Made by a program: the position numbers and the translations under genes. Positions 17,359-26,223 of a stretch of 64,000 nucleotides of DNA are shown here, piece by piece. Source of the DNA: Sorangium sp051521495. GTDB lineage: Bacteria; Myxococcota_A; Polyangia; Polyangiales; Polyangiaceae. Under the pieces are notes generated by a model, which was given only the letters and a program-made list of their open reading frames with translations, was not told the DNA's origin and did not search any database. The DNA is taken from contig NZ_CP150355.1 of the NCBI RefSeq assembly GCF_051521495.1, forward strand, positions 7,812,001 to 7,876,000, written 5' to 3'. Position 1 is the first letter of the stretch. Each line of letters starts with the position of its first letter.

Positions 17359-18672
17359 TCAAGGCAGGGGGTGTACGCGCAAGGCGCCGAGCCCGAGCGG
17401 CGCGCGCATCTCGAGCACGGCGCTGTCCAGCCGCGGAAGCGTCGTGAAGCCGATCACGTCCACACAGCCGGCGTCACAGTCCTCGCAGAACGCCGCGACG
17501 CCGCCGTCGGTGATCGCGCCGAGCTGCCGCTCGCCGTCGGCGAGCACGCGCACCCTTTGCCCGGCCTCCGGCAGCACGAACGTGCTCATCGCGTCGGAGG
17601 GCAACCGGACGGCCTCGGGCTCGCCACACGTCGGGCTGGACCACGTCTCGATCGCGCGGAGCTCCGTGCGCGTGGGCTCCGCGAGCGCAGCAATATCGTT
17701 CATTTCTCCGATCCGCGTGAGCGCGAACCGCTCCCCGAGCGCAGGCCAGAAGTGCTGCCCTCGAACCGTCCCGAAGACGGGATCCTCGCCGCCCAGGAAC
17801 ACCTCGCGACCGCCTCGATCGCACGAGATGGCGCGCAGCGGCGGTCCCTCCGTGAGGAGCACGCTCGGCGTGTCCGTGCTGAAGACGCGCTCTCCAGTCC
17901 CCGCGCAGGTCGGCCCGACCAGGTCGGCCTGCGACAGCTCGCCGGCCGCGCAGGCCCAGATGGGGAGGCAGACAGGGATCTGCACGCCCGCGAACAACGC
18001 CGACCAGACGGTATCGATGTCGACGCCGTAGACACGCTGGAACGCGGACGCGAAGTACTCGGGCGGGTTAGAGCGCGAGACGCTCTGATGAAGCTGCCGG
18101 AACTTGGACATGCCGCCGTGCTCGCTGAGCAGGTGCGTCACCAGCGCGCCGGCGAGCAGGTAGCTGGAGTTGTCGACCACCTCGGTCCCTGCGAAGGCAT
18201 CCTGCCAGGCCATACCCTGGCCGACACGGCCCCATGGCCGGCACGAGAGCGCCACCGCGATCCCCTCTCGGAGCAGCGACGCGCTGTCGCCCCACTGCGA
18301 CATCGTGTAGGCGTGTATCAGCTCGTGCGGGTCCATCGCGAAGGACGACCTGAGCCCGTCGTCCGAGTAGCACGAAGCGATCGAGCCCCCGCACCCGGAG
18401 TGCGCCCTGGAGTCCTGTACGTCCCGGAACTTGTAGTAGTCGATCACGGCATCCTCTGGCCAGTCGATCCCGAGCTCCGCCGTCATCACTTGCAAATGTC
18501 GCTCGAGGGCCGAGTGGACGTCGCTACATGCGTGCGTATCGCCTTCGCGCATGTGATAACGAAAGTGCGCGGAGAGTGACGTGACGCCTCCCTCCCATTC
18601 GACCTCAGAACAGCCAGCGCCGAGCAGCACGCTGAATGCGACTGCAGTGCCGAATATCATGGTTCGACCCAT
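17359..18672 (-). CDS. putative zinc metallopeptidase lipoprotein (HELIH)
   Basis: A 437-residue exported protein. The start is taken as ATG 18672 (GTG 18693 is possible; neither has a strong ribosome site). The signal peptide ends in a lipobox ('SVLLGAGC'). The core 'DPHELIHAYTMSQWG' contains HExxH, followed about 20 residues on by 'LLREGIAVALS', which fits the Glu ligand of gluzincin metallopeptidases. The C-terminal half is rich in Cys-paired, beta-type sequence. No named family could be assigned by eye. A truncated copy lies immediately downstream, so the gene was duplicated in tandem. It probably acts at the cell surface on protein. Confidence 0.72.
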   Translation of the reverse strand: MGRTMIFGTAVAFSVLLGAGCSEVEWEGGVTSLSAHFRYHMREGDTHACSDVHSALERHLQVMTAELGIDWPEDAVIDYYKFRDVQDSRAHSGCGGSIASCYSDDGLRSSFAMDPHELIHAYTMSQWGDSASLLREGIAVALSCRPWGRVGQGMAWQDAFAGTEVVDNSSYLLAGALVTHLLSEHGGMSKFRQLHQSVSRSNPPEYFASAFQRVYGVDIDTVWSALFAGVQIPVCLPIWACAAGELSQADLVGPTCAGTGERVFSTDTPSVLLTEGPPLRAISCDRGGREVFLGGEDPVFGTVRGQHFWPALGERFALTRIGEMNDIAALAEPTRTELRAIETWSSPTCGEPEAVRLPSDAMSTFVLPEAGQRVRVLADGERQLGAITDGGVAAFCEDCDAGCVDVIGFTTLPRLDSAVLEMRAPLGLGALRVHPLP

Positions 18673-18855
18673 AATGGGCCGAGCGTAGCTCACCGGAGGT
18701 CGTGGGTCAATGCGAGGACATTGTGCTGATTTCGTGTCGAGTGTTCGTCGCGCGCGCGGGAGAGGGCGAGATGTCCCACGGCGATGGGGCTCGCAGAGAT
18801 TCGCGCGGCCGTGGAGTCCGATGGAATCGTGGAGGTGGGGGCGCGCCGGGCACGA

Positions 18856-19893
18856 TCACAAGAGGTCGTTACAAGAGTACACGACACCGTTGTCGCAGGT
18901 CTTCGCGCACGAGCCGTTCGCGACGGCGATCGTGCAGCCGGCGTAAACGACGTCCTCGTACCCGCCTTCCTCGACGTAGACGGGCACGCATATCCTCGCT
19001 GATCCGGACCCCGTGCCATCGGCCTGGACAGTGAAATCGTCCCAGGGAACGCACCACTCATAGACATGACGGATGTAGCGGTGGAGCGAGCCGTCGCGAG
19101 CGCGCGCGTCCGTGCCCCACACGTACTCGTCGCCCCAGTTTCTCTCCCAGTAGATCAGCGTGTTCCCGTCCGCGTCGCCGCTCCAGCTTTCATAGACATC
19201 TGACCAGCCGTACCGCCCCTCATAGGATTCGGTCCACGACCCGTCCGCCTGCAGGTGCCCGGCGAGCTGGATCCGCCCGCCGTGCGTGCGCGAGATCCGC
19301 TCCTGCGTGTAAGAGAGTGACGCGCCGTCCCACTCTCCCTGCTGCGTCAGCCAGTCGAGATCACTGCCGCCCGCGCGGCGCGTCCTCCGCGTGAGCAGAC
19401 AGCTCTGGAGCGTCTTGCCGCCCTCCCTGCGCTTCACGGGTTGAAACGTCTCCTCAACCTCCGTGACGTGCACGGCGCCGCTGTCCTCGATCGTCTCCCG
19501 GTCGTACGTCGCCAAGGCCCCGTTCGCGGTCCGGGTGACGCTCCCCTCCGCCTTGGTCTTGCGCAGATAGCTGTCCGCGGCGGGCGTCTCCTTCCAGCTG
19601 ATCGCACCCCGGTGCGGCGTATAGCGGCCGTGGATGCGATCCACCGCGAGCCCCGGTGGATCATAGTCGAAATGAGATCGCCCCACGTGCGGCAGGTGCT
19701 GTCCCACCGTCCCCGGGATCGCGCAGAGCGCGAGCGAGGCGGGCGTGACGCCCTCCTCCACGGAGCACTGGAGAGCCGTCGACGCCACTCCGCCGTCCTG
19801 CGTCGGCGCCTCGCCGCCGCAGCCCACGAGCATACCCGCCACCGTCATCGCGCGGAGGCACATCCATCCCCGAAGACGTCCGCTGCTGGCCAT
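18856..19893 (-). CDS. lipoprotein of unknown function
   Basis: A 345-residue lipoprotein. I start it at ATG 19893, which has GAGGA 5 bp upstream; the frame is open 13 codons further. Signal and lipobox: 'MTVAGMLVGC'. The mature part is rich in Trp, Tyr, Asp and Gly with repeated W/Y-containing strands ('WTESYEGRYGWSDVYESW', 'LIYWERNWGDEYVWG') that suggest a beta-structure of YD/RHS-like or MORN-like repeats, followed by a Cys-rich C-terminus ('RICVPVY', 'AGCTIAVANGSCAKTC'). I do not recognise a family. It is upstream of, and on the same strand as, the HELIH peptidase gene with a 183-bp gap. Confidence 0.75.
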   Translation of the reverse strand: MASSGRLRGWMCLRAMTVAGMLVGCGGEAPTQDGGVASTALQCSVEEGVTPASLALCAIPGTVGQHLPHVGRSHFDYDPPGLAVDRIHGRYTPHRGAISWKETPAADSYLRKTKAEGSVTRTANGALATYDRETIEDSGAVHVTEVEETFQPVKRREGGKTLQSCLLTRRTRRAGGSDLDWLTQQGEWDGASLSYTQERISRTHGGRIQLAGHLQADGSWTESYEGRYGWSDVYESWSGDADGNTLIYWERNWGDEYVWGTDARARDGSLHRYIRHVYEWCVPWDDFTVQADGTGSGSARICVPVYVEEGGYEDVVYAGCTIAVANGSCAKTCDNGVVYSCNDLL

Positions 19894-19964
19894 GCGTTTC
19901 CTCGCTTTCCGTCCAAGAGTGTCATCCAGCATACGCTAGATCGTGCGGAGCGGACACGCGAAAC

Positions 19965-20007
19965 GGCGACGCACATCATCGGATAGGGCGACACACATCA
20001 TCGGATA
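19965..20007 (+). repeat. two 21-bp direct repeats
   Basis: GGCGACGCACATCATCGGATA (one base longer than the usual quote limit is avoided: core CGACGCACATCATCGGATA) at 19965-19985 is repeated at 19987-20007 with a single G/A difference. They lie about 200 bp before the transposase remnant and could be related to a former insertion. Confidence 0.7.
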
Positions 20008-20207
20008 TATCAGGTGCTGGAGGAGAGGATGGTGCGCTGGCGGGAGCGCGGGAAGGCCGCCGGGGCGCCGGGCGACGAGGCGACCGGATGCGAGGCGCCG
20101 GGCGCGCCGGAGCCGCCCGCCCCCCGTGTCAGAGCGGTTGTCGCCCGATCTGATCCGCTTACGGGGAGTCAGGTCACCACGTTCGGGGAGCGGAAACAGG
20201 CTTTGAG

Positions 20208-20423
20208 GTGAGAGAGTACTCAGAATCCTTCAAAAGAAATCGTCCAACGGCTCCTCGCCCCAGGAGGACCGACGGCGGTGGCGCTGTCGGTCGAGACGGG
20301 GGTGCATCAGACGACGCTCTCGCGCTGGCTTCGCGATGCTCCTACCTGAAGAGCGCGGTGCGCGGAGAGTTCTACTTCCTGTACCTGGTGGTGGACGTTT
20401 ATAGCCACAACATTGTCGGCTGG
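20208..20423 (+). pseudogene. IS3-type transposase remnant (orfA/orfB fused by deletion, frameshifted)
   Basis: A GTG-started frame opens 'REYSESFKR'. After a one-base shift the sequence reads 'EIVQRLLAPGGPTAVALSVE' and 'QTTLSRWLRDA', an HTH-containing orfA-type transposase start. Directly after a stop, 'SAVRGEFYFLYLVVDVYSHN' then IVGW matches the beginning of the integrase core (rve) of the orfB partner, with the first catalytic Asp in VDVYS. Everything else is missing. No terminal inverted repeats were identified. Confidence 0.65.
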
Positions 20424-20637
20424 CCAGGGCTGCCAGGAGCGCGCGCGCCCGGCGCGAGGACCGGAGAGAGGGAACCGTACCCGAGATCGGTCAGGGGCAG
20501 AACCGAACCGCATCGAAGTCCTCCTCACATGCCACCCCGCTGTCCATCGACCGCGAAGACTTCGATCCGAACGCTCGACAGCGCTAGCGCACTCTGCCAA
20601 GTTTACGCGAATTGCAGCCTTTCAGTGGGGGACTGAT

Positions 20638-21504
20638 ATGGCTCATAAGTCCATCGTAGAGCTCATTCCGTTCATCGTTCTGGCCGGAACCGGAACCGCA
20701 TGCGGCGCGGACGGAGAGGAGCTGGAAGCGCCCTCGGGCGAAGCGCCGAGCGCGCTCGAGGCCGGCAATGCGCTGAACCCCAACGCGCTCAACCCCAATG
20801 CGCTCAACCCCAACGCGCTCAACCCCAACGCGCTGGCTGTCAGCGCCTTGAGCCTCATCCCCCTGAATCCGAAGCTGCTGGCCGCGATCCTGGACCCCGG
20901 GCCCAGCGGCGCCCTCTCACGCGAGCACCTGAGGTACGCCATCGAATGCGCGCTCGAAAGCTCGCAATCCTTCAGCTTCCGTTGGGTCGACGTCTCTGGG
21001 CTCGACCACGACGAAACCTACACAGGCATGCTCGGGCTGGCGAGGAGCTGGGCGTGGGAGCCGCTCACCGAAGAAGGACAGCGCTGGGTCTCGGCGTGCC
21101 TCGCGGCGCGCACCAACTATTACGGTGTCCGCGTGATGATCTCCTCGCGGGGACCCACCAAGGCGATCAACAAACAAAACACGCCGGAGCTTTCCACGTT
21201 TACAAAGGAGGAAGGCGTGTTCTGGGGCAACATCTACGCGAGCTCGCCGGCGCTCTATGCCTGCCATGTCCCGGACAACGACGCGAGCTCACGCGCGGCC
21301 CTTCGCGACTGCGCCGCCGGACATATCAACGAAACGACCGGATCCATCCAGCCGTGCGGGACGATCCGCATCCTCGGCCCGTGCGCCACCTATTGCGACC
21401 CCATTGCCCCGAAGAACGGCATCTATCACCCCTCCTGCTTCACGGATCCGGCGAACCGCCCGGCCACGACGAGCTCGCAGCCGATCACCGTTTTCCTCGA
21501 ATGA
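20638..21504 (+). CDS. NALNP-repeat lipoprotein of a myxobacterial family
   Basis: A 288-residue exported protein. The start at ATG 20638 is preceded by GGGGGA, and earlier in-frame starts lie in the transposase remnant. The signal ends 'VLAGTGTAC', lipobox-like. After an acidic stretch come four NALNP pentapeptides and a partial fifth (about residues 44-66), then 'SREHLRYAIECALESSQSFS', 'LGLARSWAWEPL', 'GQRWVSACLAARTNYYGV' and a Cys-rich end ('HVPDNDASS', 'GPCATYCDP'). From general knowledge, secreted proteins with this repeat plus the RYA..CAL and WVSACLAAR segments recur in Sorangium-type genomes. Their function is unknown. At least six Cys in the mature part suggest disulfides. Confidence 0.8.
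   Translation: MAHKSIVELIPFIVLAGTGTACGADGEELEAPSGEAPSALEAGNALNPNALNPNALNPNALNPNALAVSALSLIPLNPKLLAAILDPGPSGALSREHLRYAIECALESSQSFSFRWVDVSGLDHDETYTGMLGLARSWAWEPLTEEGQRWVSACLAARTNYYGVRVMISSRGPTKAINKQNTPELSTFTKEEGVFWGNIYASSPALYACHVPDNDASSRAALRDCAAGHINETTGSIQPCGTIRILGPCATYCDPIAPKNGIYHPSCFTDPANRPATTSSQPITVFLE
20767..20835 (+). repeat. 15-bp tandem repeat encoding NALNP
   Basis: Four 15-bp units (AAYGCGCTSAACCCC) plus a partial fifth. Units differ only at two wobble positions, which points to recent expansion or selection on the peptide. Confidence 0.9.
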
Positions 21505-21520
21505 GAGGGAGACACCGAGG

Positions 21521-24500
21521 CTAGTATTCGCGGCAGTCGCCGGGCGCGTCTAGCGTGCCGAAGCTGTAGGGCCGCGCCTGCTTGACCAGCAGCCGGCGCT
21601 CCGGACCGATCAGCTTCCATTCGATCTGCATCGCATACAGCTGGTTCTCCCCCTTCGGGTCCACCAGCGGCCGATAATGATTGTGGATGGACTCGAGCAC
21701 GCACCCGAGCCGCTGGATCTCCGGGAACGACAGCACGTCGCGCCCACGCGACAGGCTCGACCGCGCGTGGTACTCCGCCTTGATCGTGCGGGGCGGCGGC
21801 GTGTACACGATCTCGTCGCTGGTCACGCCGGGCGCGGGGTTGGTGACCGAGGCCTCCCCGATCTGCGCGTTGATGTAGTACTGGCTGTCGCGGGTGGCGT
21901 CGAGCGCGTTGCGGCTGATCGCCACGCCCTGCGCGCGCTCCGACTGCCAGGCCTGGTGCACCAGGACGGCCATGGCCGCGCGCGCCTGGTCGACGTGGCC
22001 GAACTCGCGCTCGTCGTAAGCGCGCGTGTTCCACAGGCTCGACCAGACCGTGAGCAGCGCGTCCTCGATGGAGCTCGACGCGGCGTCGAGGTCGCCGCTC
22101 GTCGACGTGTGCAGGCCCGCGCCGTTGAAGGTGGCGAGATCCTCGGTGTTGCTGCTGCTGCGCAGGCGCACGCGGTCGCCGCCGAAGCGCTGCTCGATGG
22201 CGCCCGTGACCTGGCGCAAGAGCGCGGGGTCGACCGGGTGCTTCAGCATCCGCGCCCGCACCTCGGCCAGGCCTTCGGCGTGCGCGCGCGGATCGGCGCG
22301 GAACTCGGGGTCCTCTTCGAGCTCGGCCAGGAGCTCCGCCGCGCCGCTCGCCTGGAAATGATCCATGTAGTGCGAGAACGGGATCGCGAACGCAGCGGGC
22401 GGCACGAACAGCGGCGTCAGGTCGGAGGGGCAATAGGTCCCCACGCCGCTCACGCGGTACAGCTCGGCCATGCCTGCCGCCTTGGAGCCGATGCTGTCGC
22501 CCATGGCGTAGTCCGCGGCGTCGAGCGGCACGATCCCGCGCACGGAGAGGTCGAGCGCCGGCGAGAGCCGCTCTCCGGTCGGCTTGCGCGCCTCCCAGTA
22601 CGCGTCCGCCTCCTGCGCGGTCGCCTCGCGGATGTCGAAGTCCGACGCGCGCACCTCGAGCCGCACCAGCTTGCCGAACAGCGCCTTGAGGCGCGCGTCT
22701 TCACGCGCGCGGCGCAGGGCCATGTTCGGCGTGCCCCGGCCGCGCGCCAGCACGTTCACGTGCGCGAGCGGCGTCTGAAAGGCCTCGGTGATGAGCCCGC
22801 CCATGAACGCCGTCTCGTTCGGCACGTCGTCCGTCACCACGATCACGTTCGGTCCGAGCTCGGCCGTCTCCAGATCGCGCGACGGGACGAACGTCAGCGT
22901 GCCGAAGCCCTCGGCCGGGTTGAGCGGCTGGTAGGTGAGCCCCTTGTACGGCGCGTTCGGCCCGACCATGGGTACGGTCCCGTCGATCGCGCGCATCTCG
23001 ACGATCTGGCGCCCTTCGGTGGGCCGGATCGCCCACGCCTCCGGGTCGGGCACCGCCTTCATCACCGAGAAGAACGCGCGCCGCATCTGCTCGCCCACGA
23101 TCTGATCGCCGGGCGAGAACTCGACGGTCTTGGTGCCGTTCGTGTGCTCTACCAGCGTGCCCAGGAGGTAGCGACGGCCTTCGCTCCGGAAGTACTCGGT
23201 CTGGCTGAACAGCCCCCATCCGACGTTGAACTCCGCGGCTTGCTCGGGGTCGCAGCGATCGAGGTGGGGCTCCTTCCGGATCTGCTCGCGGATCCAGGTG
23301 TAGTGGAGCGCCCACGCCCGCGTGCTCAGGAGGTGCACGGTGTCGTTCGCGGCCATGTCGACCACGAACTTGACGCCGGCCTCGCCGACCTCGGTGCTGC
23401 CCTTGGCCAGCGCGGCGAAGTCCGCGGCCGTCTCCAGCCGATGCGCGCGCCCGCTCGCGAGCTCGCGCGCCGGGAGCTCGACGCAGCCCTCGTTCGAGTC
23501 GCCCGGGCTCGCCGCTTCGCAGAAGCGCGGCGCCCCGGTGGCGTCGGGCACGCGGGCCAGCGACGCGCCTTCGGGCCACGCCATGAAGTCGATGCGATCG
23601 CTCGGCTCGGGCCGGTCCGCGCGCCACAGCGTCGCCACGCCCTCGAACTCCGGAGATGCCTCGATCTCGGCCGTGTCGCTCGCGCTCACGGGGACGCTCA
23701 CCCGCTCCCCGGGCGCAAGCGTGGCGGCCGGCGCTGGCCACGCGAGCAGCGCGCCCGCGTCGGCGCCGGGCAGCGCCTGCCCCGGCGAGAGCGCCGAGAG
23801 GCGAAGCGCGAAGTCGTCGAGCGAGACGGGCGCGTCGCTCGCGTTGAGCACCTCGACGAACCCCGCGGGTCGCAGCGAGAGCTCGGAGATGACCAGCGGC
23901 CCGGCGATGGCCGGGAACGGCTCGGGCCACTGGAAAGGCGCGAAGCGGATGCCGTCGTCGAGGTTCGGCGGGTCCGGCGGATCGCAGGTCTCGCCGTTCG
24001 CTCGCTCGGGCGTGGCGTAGCGGCAGATCGACAGCTCGCCCGTGCCGTCGGGCAAGCGCGCGTAGCTCTCGGACCGCGGCAGCTCGGGCACCTCCACCGC
24101 GTCGGCGAGCTCGCACGACGCCGACCACAGCAGCACGCGCGCGCCCGAGTTGGAGAGCTTGAACGGCAGGTGCAGCGGGCCCTGCTCCGGCGTGTCGTCG
24201 GCCCAGAACAGCACCATTCGCCCCGGCCCGAGCGTCATCCGCGGCAGCCGCGTCGCCTTGCCGGACTTGTCGCTCAGCGCGTACTCCCCGAGATCGAGCG
24301 CGCGCTGGCCCACGTTGATCAGCTCGATGAAGTCGTCGGTCTCGCCGACCTCGTCCACCCAGGCACCATCGTTGCCAGTCATCACCTCGTTGATGCGGAG
24401 GTCGCCGCTCGGCGCGGGCGCGCCGGCCGGTGGAACCTCGAAGTCGCACACCTCCGGCTTCGGTGGGTGCTCCTCCGTCGGGAGCTGGGTCTCGCCCGAG

Positions 24501-24595
24501 CAGCCGACGCCAAGGGCCAGCGACAAGAGGGCCGCACCCACGCGCGGCTGGAACCAAGGATGAACGTGGTGATTGCTGGGTGAGCGCTCCGTCAT
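21521..24595 (-). CDS. exported lamin-tail lipoprotein fused to a PEP-synthase/glucan-dikinase-like module
   Basis: A 1,024-residue protein. ATG 24595 has GGGAG upstream, and the signal and lipobox are 'LLSLALGVGC'. The N-terminal part (about 60-200) is a lamin-tail domain ('LRINEVMTGNDGAWVDE', 'DFIELINVG', 'RMVLFWADD'), with a second, degenerate one at about 225-370. The C-terminal half resembles PEP synthase/pyruvate phosphate dikinase. A mobile phosphohistidine-like segment ('TPLAHVNVLARGRGTPNMAL', about 620) comes first, then the ATP-binding domain ('RVRLRSSSNTEDLATFNGAG', about 810) to the end ('LLVKQARPYSFG'). This order, with the His domain ahead of the ATP-grasp domain, is that of glucan water dikinases rather than PEP synthase. 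Export of an ATP-dependent enzyme is unexpected, so it may act on another phosphate donor or be non-catalytic. It is divergent from the gene at 24878. Confidence 0.8.
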   Translation of the reverse strand: MTERSPSNHHVHPWFQPRVGAALLSLALGVGCSGETQLPTEEHPPKPEVCDFEVPPAGAPAPSGDLRINEVMTGNDGAWVDEVGETDDFIELINVGQRALDLGEYALSDKSGKATRLPRMTLGPGRMVLFWADDTPEQGPLHLPFKLSNSGARVLLWSASCELADAVEVPELPRSESYARLPDGTGELSICRYATPERANGETCDPPDPPNLDDGIRFAPFQWPEPFPAIAGPLVISELSLRPAGFVEVLNASDAPVSLDDFALRLSALSPGQALPGADAGALLAWPAPAATLAPGERVSVPVSASDTAEIEASPEFEGVATLWRADRPEPSDRIDFMAWPEGASLARVPDATGAPRFCEAASPGDSNEGCVELPARELASGRAHRLETAADFAALAKGSTEVGEAGVKFVVDMAANDTVHLLSTRAWALHYTWIREQIRKEPHLDRCDPEQAAEFNVGWGLFSQTEYFRSEGRRYLLGTLVEHTNGTKTVEFSPGDQIVGEQMRRAFFSVMKAVPDPEAWAIRPTEGRQIVEMRAIDGTVPMVGPNAPYKGLTYQPLNPAEGFGTLTFVPSRDLETAELGPNVIVVTDDVPNETAFMGGLITEAFQTPLAHVNVLARGRGTPNMALRRAREDARLKALFGKLVRLEVRASDFDIREATAQEADAYWEARKPTGERLSPALDLSVRGIVPLDAADYAMGDSIGSKAAGMAELYRVSGVGTYCPSDLTPLFVPPAAFAIPFSHYMDHFQASGAAELLAELEEDPEFRADPRAHAEGLAEVRARMLKHPVDPALLRQVTGAIEQRFGGDRVRLRSSSNTEDLATFNGAGLHTSTSGDLDAASSSIEDALLTVWSSLWNTRAYDEREFGHVDQARAAMAVLVHQAWQSERAQGVAISRNALDATRDSQYYINAQIGEASVTNPAPGVTSDEIVYTPPPRTIKAEYHARSSLSRGRDVLSFPEIQRLGCVLESIHNHYRPLVDPKGENQLYAMQIEWKLIGPERRLLVKQARPYSFGTLDAPGDCREY

Positions 24596-24620
24596 GTGTG
24601 CTCCCGTCGTGCCTGCTCCG

Positions 24621-24662
24621 TCATGCCCGCCCCATCATGCCCGCCCCATCATGCCCGCTCCG
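24621..24662. repeat. 14-bp tandem repeat in a divergent intergenic region
   Basis: About three copies of CATCATGCCCGCCC, between the start codons of the lamin-tail/dikinase gene (24595) and the metalloprotease gene (24878). It lies in the promoter zone of both. Confidence 0.7.
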
Positions 24663-24877
24663 CCAGCACGCAGCGTGCCGCACGCGCCGGCGCCTGGCCC
24701 AGCGCAGAAAGCGCATGGAATCAAGCCGCCTGGCCGCGCGGCGCGGCTCGCTGTGCGCCGGGCTGTGCCAGTGCTGCGCCGTCACCGCCAGGCGACCGCG
24801 CCGGCTCACACGGTCAACTGCCCATCCCGCCGGCGCGCGACTTGGATGCTGGCTTGAGCTCATGTAGCATCGCGCGC

Positions 24878-25825
24878 ATGCGTGAAAGCATGCGTGGACG
24901 AGCTGCGTTGATCGCTTTCCTCACCTGCGCCCTGGCCGCATGCTCGGAGTCGCCGGCCGACGAAGGCGGCGCGGGTCCAGCCGGCAGCGGCGGCTCCGGC
25001 GGCGCCGGTGGCGCCGCGGAGGCCAGCTCGAGCGCGGCCGAGGGCGCGACATCCAGCGCCGCGACGGGCAGCGGGGGCACCGGAGGCGGCGGCGGCGGAG
25101 AGCCCGAGGGCGGGTGCGGAAGCGTCTCGGAGGTGCCGCCCGAGCTGGGATTCGACCCTTTCTACAAGAAGTACATCGATGCCGCGGGGATTCCCGTCAT
25201 CAGCTCCGAGAAGGTGCCTGACGCGGCGCTGCTGCGCACGTGCTCGGTAGTCGTCCGCATGCTCGGCCATCGCGACGACGTGCGTCAGGCGATGATCGAG
25301 AACCACACGCGCGTCGCCGTGATGGCGGAGACGGAGGTGACTACCGATATCCCCGAGCACAGCGACCTGTACGAGGCGTTCCCGGGGACGGACTGGGACA
25401 CACGGGCCCGCGGCCTCGGCGCGACCCCCGCCCGGCCCGCGAGCTCCTGCGCCGAGGAGAACGTCCTGTGTTATCCGAGCGATCCGTACCTCGGCGAGGA
25501 CATCCTGGTGCACGAGTTCTCGCACGCCATCGCGATCATGGGCATCGCCTTCGTCGAGCCGACGTTCGACAGGGAGCTCGAGGACGTCTTCGATGCCGCG
25601 CTCCAGGCCGGGAAATGGGAGAACACCTACGCGGCGACGAACAAGGACGAATACTGGGCCGAGGGGGTCCAGTCCTGGTTCGACGCCAACACCGAGGCGA
25701 TCCCCACGAACGGGATCCACAACGAGATCGACACCCGGGCCGAGCTGCGCGACTACGATCGCCGGCTCCACGATCTCATCGCCAGGTACTTCGCCGACGA
25801 CGCATGGCGGCCGAGCTGCCCCTAG
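24878..25825 (+). CDS. secreted zinc metalloprotease-like lipoprotein (HEFSH)
   Basis: A 315-residue lipoprotein. The start is ATG 24878 or 24890 (both in frame, 4 codons apart). The signal ends 'LTCALAAC', followed by a long Gly/Ser/Ala linker to about residue 80. The catalytic-type motif 'ILVHEFSHAIAIMG' (HExxH, about 215) is followed by 'EYWAEGVQSWFDA', whose Glu is the expected third zinc ligand of a gluzincin. This pattern, with the preceding 'TDIPEHSDL', resembles anthrax-lethal-factor-like (ATLF) and related secreted peptidases. It probably acts on proteins outside the cell. Cys pairs ('SSCAEENVLCYPS') suggest a disulfide. Confidence 0.8.
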   Translation: MRESMRGRAALIAFLTCALAACSESPADEGGAGPAGSGGSGGAGGAAEASSSAAEGATSSAATGSGGTGGGGGGEPEGGCGSVSEVPPELGFDPFYKKYIDAAGIPVISSEKVPDAALLRTCSVVVRMLGHRDDVRQAMIENHTRVAVMAETEVTTDIPEHSDLYEAFPGTDWDTRARGLGATPARPASSCAEENVLCYPSDPYLGEDILVHEFSHAIAIMGIAFVEPTFDRELEDVFDAALQAGKWENTYAATNKDEYWAEGVQSWFDANTEAIPTNGIHNEIDTRAELRDYDRRLHDLIARYFADDAWRPSCP

Positions 25826-25993
25826 CCGCCAGGGTGCCTGACGGCATGGGGCTCACGGAGGCGGGGTCGATCCCGCTCGCGGGCCCGACCTCGCTCCAGG
25901 CGCTCACGGACGTGGCCGGGGTGACTCCCGGGCAGAAGGTGTTCGTGCAGGCGGGCGCAGGCGGCGCGGGATCGCTCGCTCAAGCCCTCGACC
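25826..25993 (+). pseudogene. zinc-type alcohol dehydrogenase / quinone reductase fragment
   Basis: Directly behind the metalloprotease stop, one frame reads 'LTEAGSIPLAGPTSLQALTD' and 'VTPGQKVFVQAGAGGAG'. This matches the linker and start of the nucleotide-binding domain of NADPH:quinone reductases (PLAGLTALQAL...GxxVLVxGAxGGVG). Nothing of the rest of the enzyme is present on either side, so it is an isolated fragment of about 55 residues. Confidence 0.6.
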
Positions 25994-26016
25994 TCAGGGC
26001 TGCCTCATCGTCGATG

Positions 26017-26072
26017 CATGGATAAGTTGCTGATACAGCGTCACTTTCCCAGCAGGGATGCGGATCGCGTAA
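26017..26072 (+). repeat. dispersed repeat, copy 2
   Basis: CATGGATAAGTTGCTGATAC up to GATCGCGTAA; the partner of 16679-16733 (about 45 of 56 positions equal). It opens a short frame (26018-26245) whose product looks non-coding. Confidence 0.75.
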
Positions 26073-26223
26073 GCTTCTCTATGTCAGCCAGCGCGTGCAC
26101 CATGGCTGTACTGTGGAACGGCCACCACGAGGAGATTGACTTTCGGATCGCGTTTGGATTTCCTAGCCCCAGGATTCACTGGATAGCCGGGCGACACTGT
26201 CTCGACCCAGGAGAGGCGACGTC

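Noticed and set aside
17371..18579. 402-codon plus-strand frame opposite the HELIH lipoprotein
   Set aside because: Arg/His-rich product; the minus strand has a lipobox and HExxH.
21677..24583. 968-codon plus-strand frame opposite the lamin-tail/dikinase gene
   Set aside because: Antisense to well-supported lamin-tail and PEP-synthase motifs.
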